DNA from: Pythium myriotylum
Lineage: Eukaryota > Oomycota > Peronosporomycetes > Pythiales > Pythiaceae
DNA: 64,000 bases
Assembly (NCBI GenBank): GCA_023091665.1
Contig: JALJCQ010000003.1
Location: 2,294,001-2,358,000 of the forward strand
Direction of reading: 5' to 3'
Part shown: piece by piece, positions 8,962-20,000 of the stretch
Layout: every line of letters begins with the position of its first letter
How positions within the stretch are numbered: the stretch's first letter is position 1
Program-made: the position numbers and the translations under genes
The notes under the pieces: generated by a model
What the model was told of the DNA's origin: nothing
What the model saw: the letters and a program-made list of their open reading frames with translations, nothing else
Database searches by the model: none

Positions 8962-11900
8962 AACCGCGGCGAAGGGCCTGGTCTATCTTTTTGGGACGAC
9001 GGCCGTGTCTCCTCGGTTGAACTGCCCCGGCGTGCAAGGGACCGAACGCGCTGTAGCTCCGGTGCCGACTGTCTGATGGTGGAGAGGGGAGCGGACGGGC
9101 GTGAGTGCGTGCGTGCCAGGCGCAGAGACAGGCGCACCGCGTGGAGGCGCAAAAAGCAGACTGTCGCGCGGAACAAAAACACCCGCGCTCCGGAAATCCG
9201 CCGGGGTTTTTTTTTGCTCTCCGGACGCATCGACAGCGTTGTACTCGCGGCGGGGACCTGATCCCGCCGCCTCGCCGCAGCCAGGGCGACTGGCTGCGCA
9301 CGCACCTGCCGACGCCCATCCATCGTTGCACGCTCGGCAAGACGACCCATCCCTACCACAGAGCGCCGCAGCTGAGAGCCCGAGCGCAGTGTTCAAGGAT
9401 CGCGCCCGCTCCACCCACAAGAGCGGACGTCCAAATTTAACCCCCTCGCAAAATCCGGAGCGTCCAAGAACAAAAAAATACACAAACAGAGAAGAAACGC
9501 CCCACCCCAACCGACTCTTCCGGATTTTGTTGGTTTTTTCTTGATTTCCAAACTTGGTGGCTGCCAAACACAAAGCAACTTGGGCAGGGGAGAGCGAGAG
9601 GGATGAGCTCGCGTGCCCGAAGGGTCGGCACGAATGAGAGAGCCGCCGGCCTTTTTCGAGTCTCGTCAATCCAAGAAAACCCACCACCAAGAAAAAAAAA
9701 CAGCAAAAAACACACCAACAAAAAGGAGTTGGCGTCCAGAGGTTGTGGCGGCGTCCACCACGCGCCCTGGGACATTGGGTTGGCGCTCGATTTCCATTGA
9801 AGGATGCCGATCACTGACCATGTTCGTGGCCGTGACCGCCGCTCCCAACAAAACATACATCGCGGTCTCTCACGCCTTGCTTGCATGCGACGTCTCGACA
9901 AGCGAAGGGCGCTTTTTCGAAAAGCGGCGAGGCGCCTTGGAGCACGGAACGCGCCGCCATGTGGCCGTAGTCGCACAAGAGACATGCCTTTGGGACAGCC
10001 GACGTCATCGCGTGATGGGGTCGCGGAAAGGCGAGCTCGCCGTCCCACAGCATCCATCGCGCGCGTGCAGAACAGCGGCGGCGCCTCCATGGTGAGATTG
10101 CCGCGGCGATTACATCCCACATCGCGAATGGACATTCTTCCTCGCTGTGGAGCCCCGGGCGGACAAGCCTCCCAGCTCCACGTCGGGCTCGCCGCTTCCC
10201 GAGGGCGCGAGAAAGCCCTCGCGCAATACACTTGGATCCACGCGGTTCGACGGCCGTGTTGCCGAGCTCCTGAGTGGGTCCATCCAGACATTCTCAACCG
10301 CCCAGGTGGATAGTAGTATTACTAGTAGTATGTCGTAGCGATCGTACAGGAAGTACAGCAAGTTGCAGGTGGTAAACTTGGTAAGGTCGTGGTGGCAGTA
10401 AACTTGACCCTCGTGGGTGGGTGGGTGCCTGGGATTCTCTGCCGTGGAGATCGACTCGACTCGCTCGCTTCTGGTTTCGCCTCATGCTCGAGGCTTCTCG
10501 GCCGCGACGTTCTCTTGAGCCAGCTGGCTGCTGCTAGTTTTTTGTTCGCTCTTCTCGTCGCGCTCGGTTTGGCATATGACGCCGCAGTTGCGAGGCCTTG
10601 TTTGTGTCAAAGCTTCCAGAAGTATGGAAAGGTTGCCGAGGCTTGATGATCATCCACGGTGAAACCGTCAGAAGAGAGGAAGAGGAGAGGAGAGGAGCCG
10701 GGCTCCACGGTCTCTCCACTCGAGCGCTTCAAGGATACCGCAGGACGCGAGTGTCGGCGACGAATCCCACGGTCTCACGTCGCGATTGGCGTCCATCACG
10801 CGAAACGCAAGCGCGGCCACCACTACGGTACGGTGCAGTGCGTAAGTATCGACGAAGGAACGAGCGACGGGCGGTGCCGACTGATCTCTCCATGGATGGT
10901 CTGACGAGGAGGCGCCAAGTTGCTACCGGTACACGGGGCTGCGATCTCACGCTCCTCGGGTCGAGTCAACTCGTCACGCTACGACCAGTGGATTGATCTC
11001 TTCCTGCATGCGACAGCCTCTCCGAGTCGTTCTTCCCGCACCAGTCACAGTGGTTGGACGTGTTCATATGGACTCAGTCGGGCCTGTCGTATCCGAACGA
11101 TCGATCGACCGCTGCTGTGGTTCATCCCGACCACTCAAACGGGAGAACCTTGAGCAACCGGTGGCGATTCGACAGCGGGTGAACGCCGTGTTTCCTCTCT
11201 CTCTTTCCCCCACACCAGTTCTCAGGTTCTCAGGTTCTCCCCCTCTCGCTCGCGAACATGCACGTTGGCGCATCATGCGACTATCCCACAATGATGATGA
11301 AGCCTCACGCCACTGCGCGTCAAAGTCGACCCCGTGGGCCCGTGTTCGCGAGTCGAGTCCCACGTTGCGCCAACGGAGACGTGGCCATGTCTCTGACCGA
11401 ACGATAGAGATTCGAGCACAAAGGAGGGCCTCATCGCGATCGAGCCTTCGAAGCTGAAAGGATAACTCCGAAACTGGCCTGATCATTCCAAGCACCAACT
11501 CGAAAATCGAAAAGGGAACGAAAAGTTCTCATGGAACCCACTACTGTATGCGAAATCCGAGCTCATGCAGATCTGCTCCTGCAGCTGGAACACAGAGACC
11601 AATCGTTCTCCAACGTGGAGAACAAGCTCCTCTCTTGTTTGCGCTCGCGAGATCCAGGAGTGATACCGGCGAGTTAAAAAATGAGGCTTGCGCATCCTCT
11701 TCAGCTTGGAAACAACTCTGGCAACCTCCCCCCCCGCCACCTCACCTCTACCCAGGAATCCACTGGCATTGTCTCTGCTCCTGGCGCCAGAATCGATCAC
11801 GTGCTCTCCGTCAGCAACGCGAGGCCGACGTTTACGATGGTGGGTGCTCGCTCACTCGGGCGATTGCTTGTGGAAGGGTGGCATGATGAGTGTGTGGAGT

Positions 11901-12340
11901 AGTAGTAGTAGTTTCCGCTCGGTAATATATTAGGTAGTATTACTTCTGGGTGCACCTGCAGGACATTGTTCCCCGACGCTCGCTCTGTTCAAGATCTCTC
12001 AACGGTCAACTGAGACCGTGAGAGAGCGAGCGAGCGAGGGAAACGCCGACACATAATTCGCCGTCGGTCACGTTCCTTCTTCCCTCGAGGGAACAGACAT
12101 ATCCGCCGATCCTCGATCGAACACTGGGGCCGAAAAAGAACCCTCGGGCTCGTTCCATGGATCTCGCTGGCTGGACTCGTCCATGCTTGGCCATCGGGAT
12201 CTGTTCGCATGGCGACCAGCACGGAAAGTCATGCCGCACGCCAGTGTCGCCGCGACGAGGCTCAGCTGGTTCACGCACCATGATGACGACGAGGAGCTGG
12301 TCGTCGACTGCACTGGGCTGCCCAATCATCAAAGATGCCG
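8962..12340. other. Gene-poor stretch
   Basis: I see no supportable gene in these 3.4 kb. Many frames of 60-290 codons are open on both strands, but they overlap each other, have no recognisable motif, and their residues are the Arg/Ser/Pro/Ala-rich mix expected of random GC-rich DNA. Poly-A/T-rich patches occur at 9460-9550 and 9670-9725 and a CT-rich patch at 11190-11250. The sequence may be decayed transposon or regulatory DNA. Confidence 0.4.
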
Positions 12341-12345
12341 ACGCT

Positions 12346-12480
12346 GCCAGTCCAGAAAAAGGGCGCCTCAGAAATCTTACAGACCATAGAAACGCAACAA
12401 CCACCGCTCATTCCCTTGGTCACAGTCCCAAGCACCACCTTTCATATTACGTAACAGAGGTACCACAGTAAGTACACCCA
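12346..12480 (+). repeat. Partial repeat copy, also found at 16623-16835
   Basis: The blocks CCAGTCCAGAAAAAGGGC, GAAATCTTACAGACCATAGA and AGGTACCACAGTA occur here in order. They recur with small changes at about 16629-16650, 16669-16688 and 16818-16830. The second copy carries extra sequence between blocks. Confidence 0.6.
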
Positions 12481-13085
12481 ACTCAGTGGGATTGAAGTTG
12501 GGAACTTTCGAAGAATCGCTGCGGGGAGTTCGGAGAAAAGGGATCGACATGGAGCCACTTGCCGAGCCTTAGGATGCCTGCGTGGAGTGGTCGACACGGA
12601 ATATCCAGAGATGGTCTCGTGGAGGAAGCAGGAGAAAAAAGGGAAGATTTCGGTCGGAAATTTCACGCCTCTAGGGGGGCGAGAAGGTTGTGGCGGAACT
12701 GCCGAGGCCTTGGCAATGCACAGTACGGTGGCACTGGCGTGGCTGATGCTGCCAGTTGACCGGCTATTAGAGCAGTTAGAATCTAACTGCTCTCAAGACA
12801 AAAACTCTCTCAACCATCTAACTTGGATGGTTGAGAGAGTTTTTGTCTTGAGCCGGATCACATCGTCTGGGAGAGTTGGCAGAATTCATCGAGCCTGAGA
12901 TCCCTTCCCACTGAAGATCGCTCCCCGCAAAGACTCAAGCCAACTGCTGGGCAGACTTTCGGGTCGAGAATGTGGAGCCTTCTGTGTGGACTGTTTTGTA
13001 CCAGATCGGCATCGTGTGGTCGAGTCCGTGGTTCCTGGTGGCAGGAGGTCTCGTTCTGGGACGACTTGATCTGTCATGTAAGAGA
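12468..13085 (+). repeat. Dispersed repeat, copy A (direct copy at 15346-15735)
   Basis: The same order of blocks is found in both copies: GTGGGATTGAAGT, GAGTTCGGAGAAA, CATGGAGCCACTTG, TGCCAGTTGACC, AGCCAACTGCTGGGC, TCGGGTCGAGAATGTGGAGC, GTCGAGTCCGTGGTTCCTGG and GACCTGTCATG-like. Small insertions and deletions separate them. Copy A is longer because it contains the perfect hairpin at 12792-12852. Both copies lie in the same orientation, 2.9 kb apart, flanking the CRN pseudogene. Confidence 0.75.
12792..12852. repeat. Perfect 27-bp inverted repeat with 7-nt loop
   Basis: Arms at 12792-12818 and 12826-12852 are exact reverse complements, separated by TAACTTG. The transcript of either strand would form a 27-bp perfect stem. 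It is embedded in repeat copy A and absent from copy B, so it is an insertion there. Confidence 0.95.
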
Positions 13086-14108
13086 CTTTGCCGGCAGCGG
13101 CAAGAGTGATTGAGATACGAGTCGATCGGCATGAATAGAACCGAGTCGAGTCACCCTAGCTACCAAATCATCGTGGACTAAATGTGCATCTCTCGTGGTG
13201 AGGAAAAGCCTCCCGGGAGCAAAGTGGAGACGCTGAGACGCGAATTGTTCGACAACCTTATATGGAGCTACGGCGACACTCCGTATTCGCTCCAATACGA
13301 AGCGGTTAGTCGTGCGGAAAGTGTTGTGAATACACGCTGCTTGCAATTCCCGTCTAAACCTGGTGGCTCCGTGTGGATTGTAAAATAGGACGTGATCTTA
13401 AGCTCCAGATTCACTGAGTTTGACATCTATGGACGTCGTTCGTTCACTTGGTTGGCAAGGTGCAGTAGCATGCAACGAAGCTGTGTCTGTCCCGAGACCG
13501 AGTAGACACAGGCTAAGTTGACACTTGTCTGCCCAGTTATCCAGACGTAGTCATCTTCATCCAACCATCAGGGAATGACGTATTGACGTCGTGGATCCAC
13601 TAGATCATCGGCAGAATAACCAAAATCACGGTCCTGTTTACCAATCTTTGATATCCAAGCCAACATGGCGTTCTTTTCGGGCCAAGAAACTTGCCACCCC
13701 AATTTCATCGAGTTGTGACACCATATTGACATCTTGGGCGGCTAGCCGGCTTGGATGGCGCAGTAGGACTCATCGAGACAGCTTGCTTCGTGGCCGCTAG
13801 CTGACCGAAGCTTGTAAAAGTTATCAACTAACATCATCATCATCCCCGCCACCAGATTGAAGATATTGAGACCAAGGAAAGAGGCTGAAACAAAAAGATC
13901 ACAGATGACACGATTCGTCTTGAACAAGAATCTCAACAAAACCAAAAAGTAAGAATTTTATATTGAAGGACCAACGTCGTGTTGAGCTGTGCACCCCGAC
14001 CATCTCGGTGAACTTTGAAACTATGAACCGGCATTCGCCGAGTCACTAAAAGGATGAAGTAATACGCATTCGATCTGACTACCCTAGTCGGATCGAAAGC
14101 ACATTATT
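13086..14108. other. Non-coding stretch between repeat copy A and the CRN pseudogene
   Basis: No recognisable gene. The AT content is higher than in the genic parts of the window (for example 13800-13975), and short frames are open on both strands without motif. Confidence 0.4.
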
Positions 14109-15228
14109 TCATTCATTTCTGCTACAAGAACTCCGTCCACCGTCAAGTCCACTTGCGCCTCGATTCAACTTTTGACGTTTCAGTGGAAGACCAGTCGAAG
14201 CCAAGAAGTTCAAACCATTCCCCATCGCAAATTCTCCATCACGCGAAGGTCCACTTCTCTGCTCCAAGATTTCTCTCATCACCTTGAATCCGTTGGCCGG
14301 ACACCTCAACAGCATCCTAGCAATCTTGTGGTCCGCCGTGAACCACAAGAAATACCAGTAGTCGTTCAAGTTAGTGAGCAGACCCACAGGAGCACAACGC
14401 CCTTCACTCTTCAAATCAGCCACGACTACCTCCAGAAGCAGTTGCCACCGTGCCTTGGAGTCTGCCTGATCTCTCATTACTTCGATCACGAACCGAAGAC
14501 CAGCGAAGACGTCGCCCATTCGGTCTGCCAGTTGGTCGATAATCCTGTTCCCGTCACTTTGAAAGGCAGTATAACTAGGGCATCGCAATCGAGTAAGTCC
14601 TGCTCTCCTGCCACATCCTTCAGGAAATCCATTTGGCCCCGTGCTGACATGAAAGCGTCGTGTAAATGTTCTTCAAGGTACTTCATGTACGCCGAGCGTT
14701 GTTCTGGATGCTTGTCAGGAAGATCAGACCATCGATAGGCAGGAACCGAGTTGTCGAGCACTTCAGCAACTGAAAGAGAGGAGTATTGAAGACTAACATG
14801 CTGCATGAGGAGCGCTTCTTCTGAAAGTGGATATCGAACGCACCGAGCGCTTTCGATCATGCTCGTCAAGTACCTTATTCAGTATCATCTCCACGTGCTC
14901 TGTCGTCAGCAGTGTCGTCGCTGCAGTGACCCCACGCGTAACGTCTTCTGGAACCACCACATACATCTTTGCGTCCTCATCTTCTCCAAGATCACCGACT
15001 GGAGTCGATGCTTTCAATGGCTGGCCATCCTTTTCATCAAACGCTGTCTTATTGGCATATACGAGTAGTTGGGCAGGCTTGGAGAATGGCAGAGCTCTTC
15101 GCATGCACAGCCTTTCTGAACTGCGCAATCACATCGTTGGAGGGGATTGACACCTTACTCGCAGTGGCCCCCTTGTATGGCGCCCCTTGCTGGTCGACAA
15201 GAACAAACCACACCCTTCTTTCTGTCAT
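14109..15228 (-). pseudogene. Crinkler (CRN) effector pseudogene: header plus nuclease-like C-terminal domain
   Basis: CRNs are modular oomycete effectors with a ubiquitin-like N-terminal header and variable C-terminal domains that act in host nuclei. Here the header begins at ATG 15228 (MTERRVWFVLVDQQGAPYKG) but its frame stops at 15049. The header continues in a second frame (14793-15128: PAQLLVYANKTAFDEKD, then MYVVVPED). A third frame (14486-14869) and a fourth segment (14109-14588) carry the C-terminal part, with YMKYLEEHLHDAF and later LLTNLNDYWYFLWFT. The last motif resembles the PD-(D/E)XK endonuclease-like domain of some CRNs. Where that fold usually has E-x-K the sequence reads EVM. 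Three frameshifts without intron signals mean it cannot make one protein. It lies between two direct repeats. The CRN call is fairly sure; the exact C-terminal class is less so. Confidence 0.7.
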
Positions 15229-15345
15229 TTTGCTGGACGAAGACTGACCACTTCCCTTCTCAAAATATTTTATTTATCCAAAGACCAATTTGCATTTCAT
15301 CTAATCATTCACATCGCAATTCATGACTTCGTCGCTCGATTCTAA

Positions 15346-15735
15346 ACCACAGTAAACCCAACCAAGTGGGATTGAAGTCGGGAACTTTGCTGCGGTGAGT
15401 TCGGAGAAAGGAACGGCATAGAGCCACTTGGTGGAACTCCCGGATGCTGGGCAAATTACAATACGGCGACACTGGTGCAGTTGATGTTGCCAGTTGACCA
15501 CAGATGGCTAAGGCAGTTTTTGTCGAGCCAACTGCTGGGCGGAAGTAAGACCGGAGCGGATGATTGAGCTCATTCGGGTCGAGAATGTGGAGCCTCCTGT
15601 GTAGACTGTTTTGTATTAGATCGGCAGTCGTGAGGTCGAGTCCGTGGTTCCTGGTGACAGACTATTCGTTCGTCTCGTTGTGGGACGACCTGACCTGTCA
15701 TGCATGGAACATTGTCGGTATCGGCCGTCAGCGAA
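15346..15735 (+). repeat. Dispersed repeat, copy B
   Basis: Diverged direct copy of the repeat at 12468-13085 with the same blocks in the same order but without the hairpin insert. It lies upstream of the CRN pseudogene's start on the opposite side from copy A. Confidence 0.75.
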
Positions 15736-15810
15736 ATCGATGACGACTCAAAGTTCGATTGACGGCAGAACTTGACGGCTGCCTTGACATCGATTCTCGA
15801 CCTGGACGCG

Positions 15811-16136
15811 ATGCCTCCCATCAAGCGCAATGGCATCCCATGGGACGGCGACGCAGTCTCTTACGGCTCCATGTCCTCTCTTGACGTTCTATTGGAATGG
15901 CTGACGGACGCTAACTATTACGCACGCTGGTGTGCTGGGTCGCACGGAAAACAGCGTCGCGCGCTTCGTACGAGCCAGGCTCGCGCGGCCTCCCAATCGT
16001 CGTTTCAAAAGAAAACGTCTGCCAAGAGATCGTCGCCAAGCTCCACGAGAAGGGTCTCACTCACCGCAGTTCTCGTGGAGTGCTGAGCAAAATAAATGAT
16101 CTTGAGAGGTCCCCGTCAGTTGATTCTAAACCCCAA
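15811..16136 (+). pseudogene. Fragment of a transposon-associated, Myb/SANT-like DNA-binding protein
   Basis: From ATG 15811 the frame reads MPPIKRNGIPWDGDAVSYGS, then LDVLLEWLTDANYYARWCAG. The homologous continuation (CQEIVAKLHEKGLTHRSSRG, VLSKINDLE) is in another frame at 15930-16184, so there is a frameshift near 15950. The pattern LxxLLEWLTxxxNYxRWxG...EIxxxLxxxGxxHRxxxxVxxKIxxLE matches a protein group common in oomycete repeats that I associate with mobile elements. Only the N-terminal module is left. The relationship is from memory of the family pattern and should be treated as probable. Confidence 0.5.
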
Positions 16137-16622
16137 TTTCGCTTTGATGGCATGTGGAAAGACCGTACGGCTGCTGTACGCTAACAAGCCAACCTCGCCA
16201 TGGACACCTCTACCAGTAGTCAGACGTACAAAGCGGCACCAGCACACCGTAGCGCTCCAACCGCAAGATCTTGACAACTGGAGAGAAGGACTTTAACACA
16301 TGGCGAGCACCGGCTATAGGTTTCTAGACAAGCAAACCACTAGACCCCAATTGATCCAGAAAGTGGAAATCATCGCGCTCGATCTGGCGATCCTGGATGG
16401 GTTACTTACGGTCCGCCACTGACGAACAGTAACAGTGTGACGGTCCGTCACGCTCCACCATCTCGGGCAGCACATATTTGATGACGTCTGCTGCGAGCTT
16501 GGCGAAGCAGGCGACACGTGAAAACGATTTGGTGGAAGGACACGACTCCAATTGTTCGCATGTTGACGGCTGAAAAGAAGCCAAGCACGAATGGCATCAA
16601 CCAGCGCCTCTCGTTCCGGTTC

Positions 16623-16835
16623 GCAGACACTCCCAGTCCATAAAAAGGGCTTGCCCTCGCATCCGAAATCTTACAAACCATAGAAATCCCACTCCCTTCC
16701 TCGATTAAAAACCGGTTTCTCCCCGGTTTTCCTCCCAAAAGCGCTTTTCTCGCTTGTTTCTCCGTCCGACCAGCTCGTCCCCCTCGCTAAAAGGTCCTTT
16801 TCCTACCTTCTACCACAGGTACCACAGTACTCCCA
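16623..16835 (+). repeat. Partial repeat copy C
   Basis: Diverged direct copy of 12346-12480. It ends about 260 bp upstream of the antiporter start codon, so repeat-derived DNA reaches into that gene's promoter region. Confidence 0.55.
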
Positions 16836-17096
16836 CCTCCCAGACCGCATACCCGTCCGTTATCTCCCCCCTTCAACCCCGTGGGCTGACTCCTCGCATG
16901 ACTCTCCCAACCTCCGCATTCGTCTCCACTCGGAGCCCGTCGCCCTTGATGCCTCCGGGCGCATCGCGCTGCTCGTCTTCTCCCCCGCCTCGTCCCCTCG
17001 CGTCGCGCTTCCCTCCGTCGTCCGCCGGCGGACCACGCGGTCCCTAGAACCGGAATAGTCCCCCCCCTCCCCCTCCCCCTCTCGTGTGTCTTTCTC

Positions 17097-20000
17097 ATGG
17101 CCACGTCCTGGGCGCCGCGCGTTCTCCTCCTCACCGGAGGCGTCTCCGTCGCCGCGGCGGCGCGGCTGCTGAGCTTCGACTGCGTGCTGCCCCACCAGCC
17201 GCCGCTCGCGACCGCGCACGCGCCGGTCTGCGGCGAAGCGACGTGGCTCTCGCTGCGCGCCGAGATCCCGACGCCCTCGACCGTCTGGCTCGCGTCCGCG
17301 ATCCCGCCCGTGGCGCTCGCGCCCAAGGCCGCCGACTGCTCGCTCGGCGACGCGCCCGTGCGTCTGCCGATCGTCGCGAGCCGCGTCGCCGAGATCACGC
17401 CGACCTCGTGGATTCTCGACGTCAATACGTCGTTCCCGGACGACTTGGATGAAGACGACTACGTCTGGAAGACTGGGCAGACGAGCGTCAACTTGGCCTG
17501 TGTCTACTCGGTCTCGGGGCAGGATCTGAATCTCGACGTCGCGCTGCCGACGTTTGCCTACCTCGGCAGCGAATTCGACGTCTCAGGTATGACGCTGCTC
17601 AACAAACCGATCGGCTCGATGGACACGACCGCGACCGTCGCGCCCACGACGAGTCTACGCAACCCAAGCAGCGGTGCGCGTCGACTCGCAGCCATCGCGA
17701 CGCCGCTGCTCGGCATCGGCAACATCGCGAACTTTCGTATCGAAGTCACGGGCAAGAACGCCAAGGAACGCGTCGAGTCGCTCCATGGGTCCTGTCTTGT
17801 CAATAACCAGAACGTCTCGGTGGTCGCGGGCCATTTCAACTACTCGGTCCAAGAAGGCGACTCGGACGTCACGGGCATCAAGTACCAGTGCATCCTGACC
17901 GACGGCGCTGGCAACTCGCCGAACAAAAAGTCGGGCACGATCAAGAGCATGGTGCGGCAGCTCGACGGCAGCATTCCAAAGATCGAGGACGACATCTTCA
18001 TGCTTTTTTCCACCGACAAGCCGGCACGAATCGGTAGTACGATCTCGCTCACAGTGAAAGCTGAGAACCTCACGCAAGGGTACTCAGGGCTCTGCGAAGT
18101 GAATGGTGTCAAGAACGTTCCTTTCCGCGAAGCGGAGGACCATGGGTTCTATATGATCCAGTACACTGTTTCAGACGGTGACCCGAGCTTGGACGAGTCA
18201 GCGTCGATGCCAGTGAGCTGTGTCGTGCGGAATCGTGCCGGGAACACGTATCTCTTCAAGTACGATGTCGACCTTGGGTTCAGCATCGACGCGATTCGTC
18301 CCAAGGTCGTCTCGACCGTGCTGCTCTTTTCGTCTGATCGTCCAGCCCATGAAGGCACGATCATTGAGATCCAGGTCTCGTTTGAAAACGAAGAGAAGAA
18401 TCTACGGATCGCTAAAAACCAATCGTGTCTCGTGAACAACGTCTCGGTTGGCTCGAGCTTTTCCAAGTCATCGTCCCATGCATTTCTGATCACTTACGTC
18501 GTGGGCAAGGGCGAGGCTATGTGGAAAGCAGGCGCACTACCTATTCGCTGCACAGTGCAGGATGCCGCAGGAAATACGGCAGTAATCGATCATTTCACGG
18601 ACGGCAACACGCTCATGGCGCGAGAACTCAAGCCGATCGAGATCGACGCGGACGAAGTCATGTCAACAGAGTTCCTCCCTGACAAGTTGCTGATCATCAG
18701 TTTCATCATCGTCGCGATCGCGTCGCATTCGATATCGAAAGTGTGTCCCCATATAGGTCTCCCTCGTATCACGGGGTATATCGTCACGGGCATCCTCGTG
18801 GGTCCCTATGTGCTCAACTTTCTTTCGACACACCAGATCCGGCAGCTGCGAATCATTGACGAGCTCTCGATGGCGTACATTGGCCTTACCGCCGGAAGCA
18901 AGTTGCACTGGAACCACATGCAGCCGATCATGAAGAGCATTCTATCGGTTACAATCGGTCTCACAGTGATCGAGTACATCATCGGCACGCTCACAATCAC
19001 GGTGCTTGCAGGCTACATCGACTTTTTGCAAGATACGACGGAAAGTGAGAAGTACGCGATCGCATTGCTCGCCGGCTGTATGATGATTGCGCGCTCACCG
19101 TCCTCGGCCCTCGCCGTGATCGAAGAGACCAAGTCCTCAGGACACTTCACGACGCTCATCTTCGCCGTGACGGTCATGTGTGACGTGCTCGTCATTTTTC
19201 TGTTCAACGTGAACAGCATGATCACTGAGAGCTTCTTGTCTGAGAAGCAAATGTCGGGTGACGATCTACTGCGACTCGTGCTGCAGCTGTGTGGCTCCAC
19301 TCTCATGGGTGTCGTGCTGGGAAAGATCATGGGGTGGATCGTTTTCTGGCGGCCGCGTGCGATCAAACGCAAGAGCGTGTGGTTCAAGATTCAGCAAATC
19401 TTCAAGCAGTTCCTTATCCTTCTCTTCGGCTGGATGATCTTCGTGATCTGCCACCTTGCGCATCCCTATCTCGAACCGCTCTTGGCCTGCATGGTTGCCG
19501 GTGCCGTCATGTGGAATTCCAGTAGTAATCCGGAAGAACTGGGTATCTTGCTCAAGAACCTCGCCGACCTCGTGTATGTGAGCTTCTTCACGATCACTGG
19601 AGCGACTTTGGAGCTCGATATGCTAGTCAAGGCTATGGCGTTGTCGCTAGTGCTCTGTGGGACACGAATCGTTGGTATCTTCGTGGGAAGTTTCATTGGC
19701 GGCGTTGCCGCCGGTGAGGACCGCGGCCACTGCAAGGTCGCGTGGATGGCCTACATTACGCAAGCTGGCGTGACGCTGGGTCTCGCCAAGCAGATCCAGC
19801 TGATGTACCCAGGGTGGGGCAGCTACTTTTCGACCATGATCGTCGCGGTCGTTATCTGTAACCAGCTCATCGGTCCCCCGCTGCTTCGTTACGTGCTGCG
19901 TTTCGTCGGCGACGCCAAGAAGAAGGAGATTGGCAAGGTCGACGGGCTGACGGCACTCGTGTTCACGGGTACGAGCACGCAAAACGCTCAAAGCGCGATC

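Noticed and set aside
9437..10297. 286-codon open frame on the minus strand
   Set aside because: Arg/Ser/Pro-rich with poly-Phe and poly-Gly from homopolymer tracts, no motif; fits chance opening in GC-rich DNA.
12468..15735. Direct repeats as LTRs of a retrotransposon
   Set aside because: Copies differ in length and at many positions, and no gag, protease, reverse transcriptase, primer-binding site or polypurine tract is seen between them.
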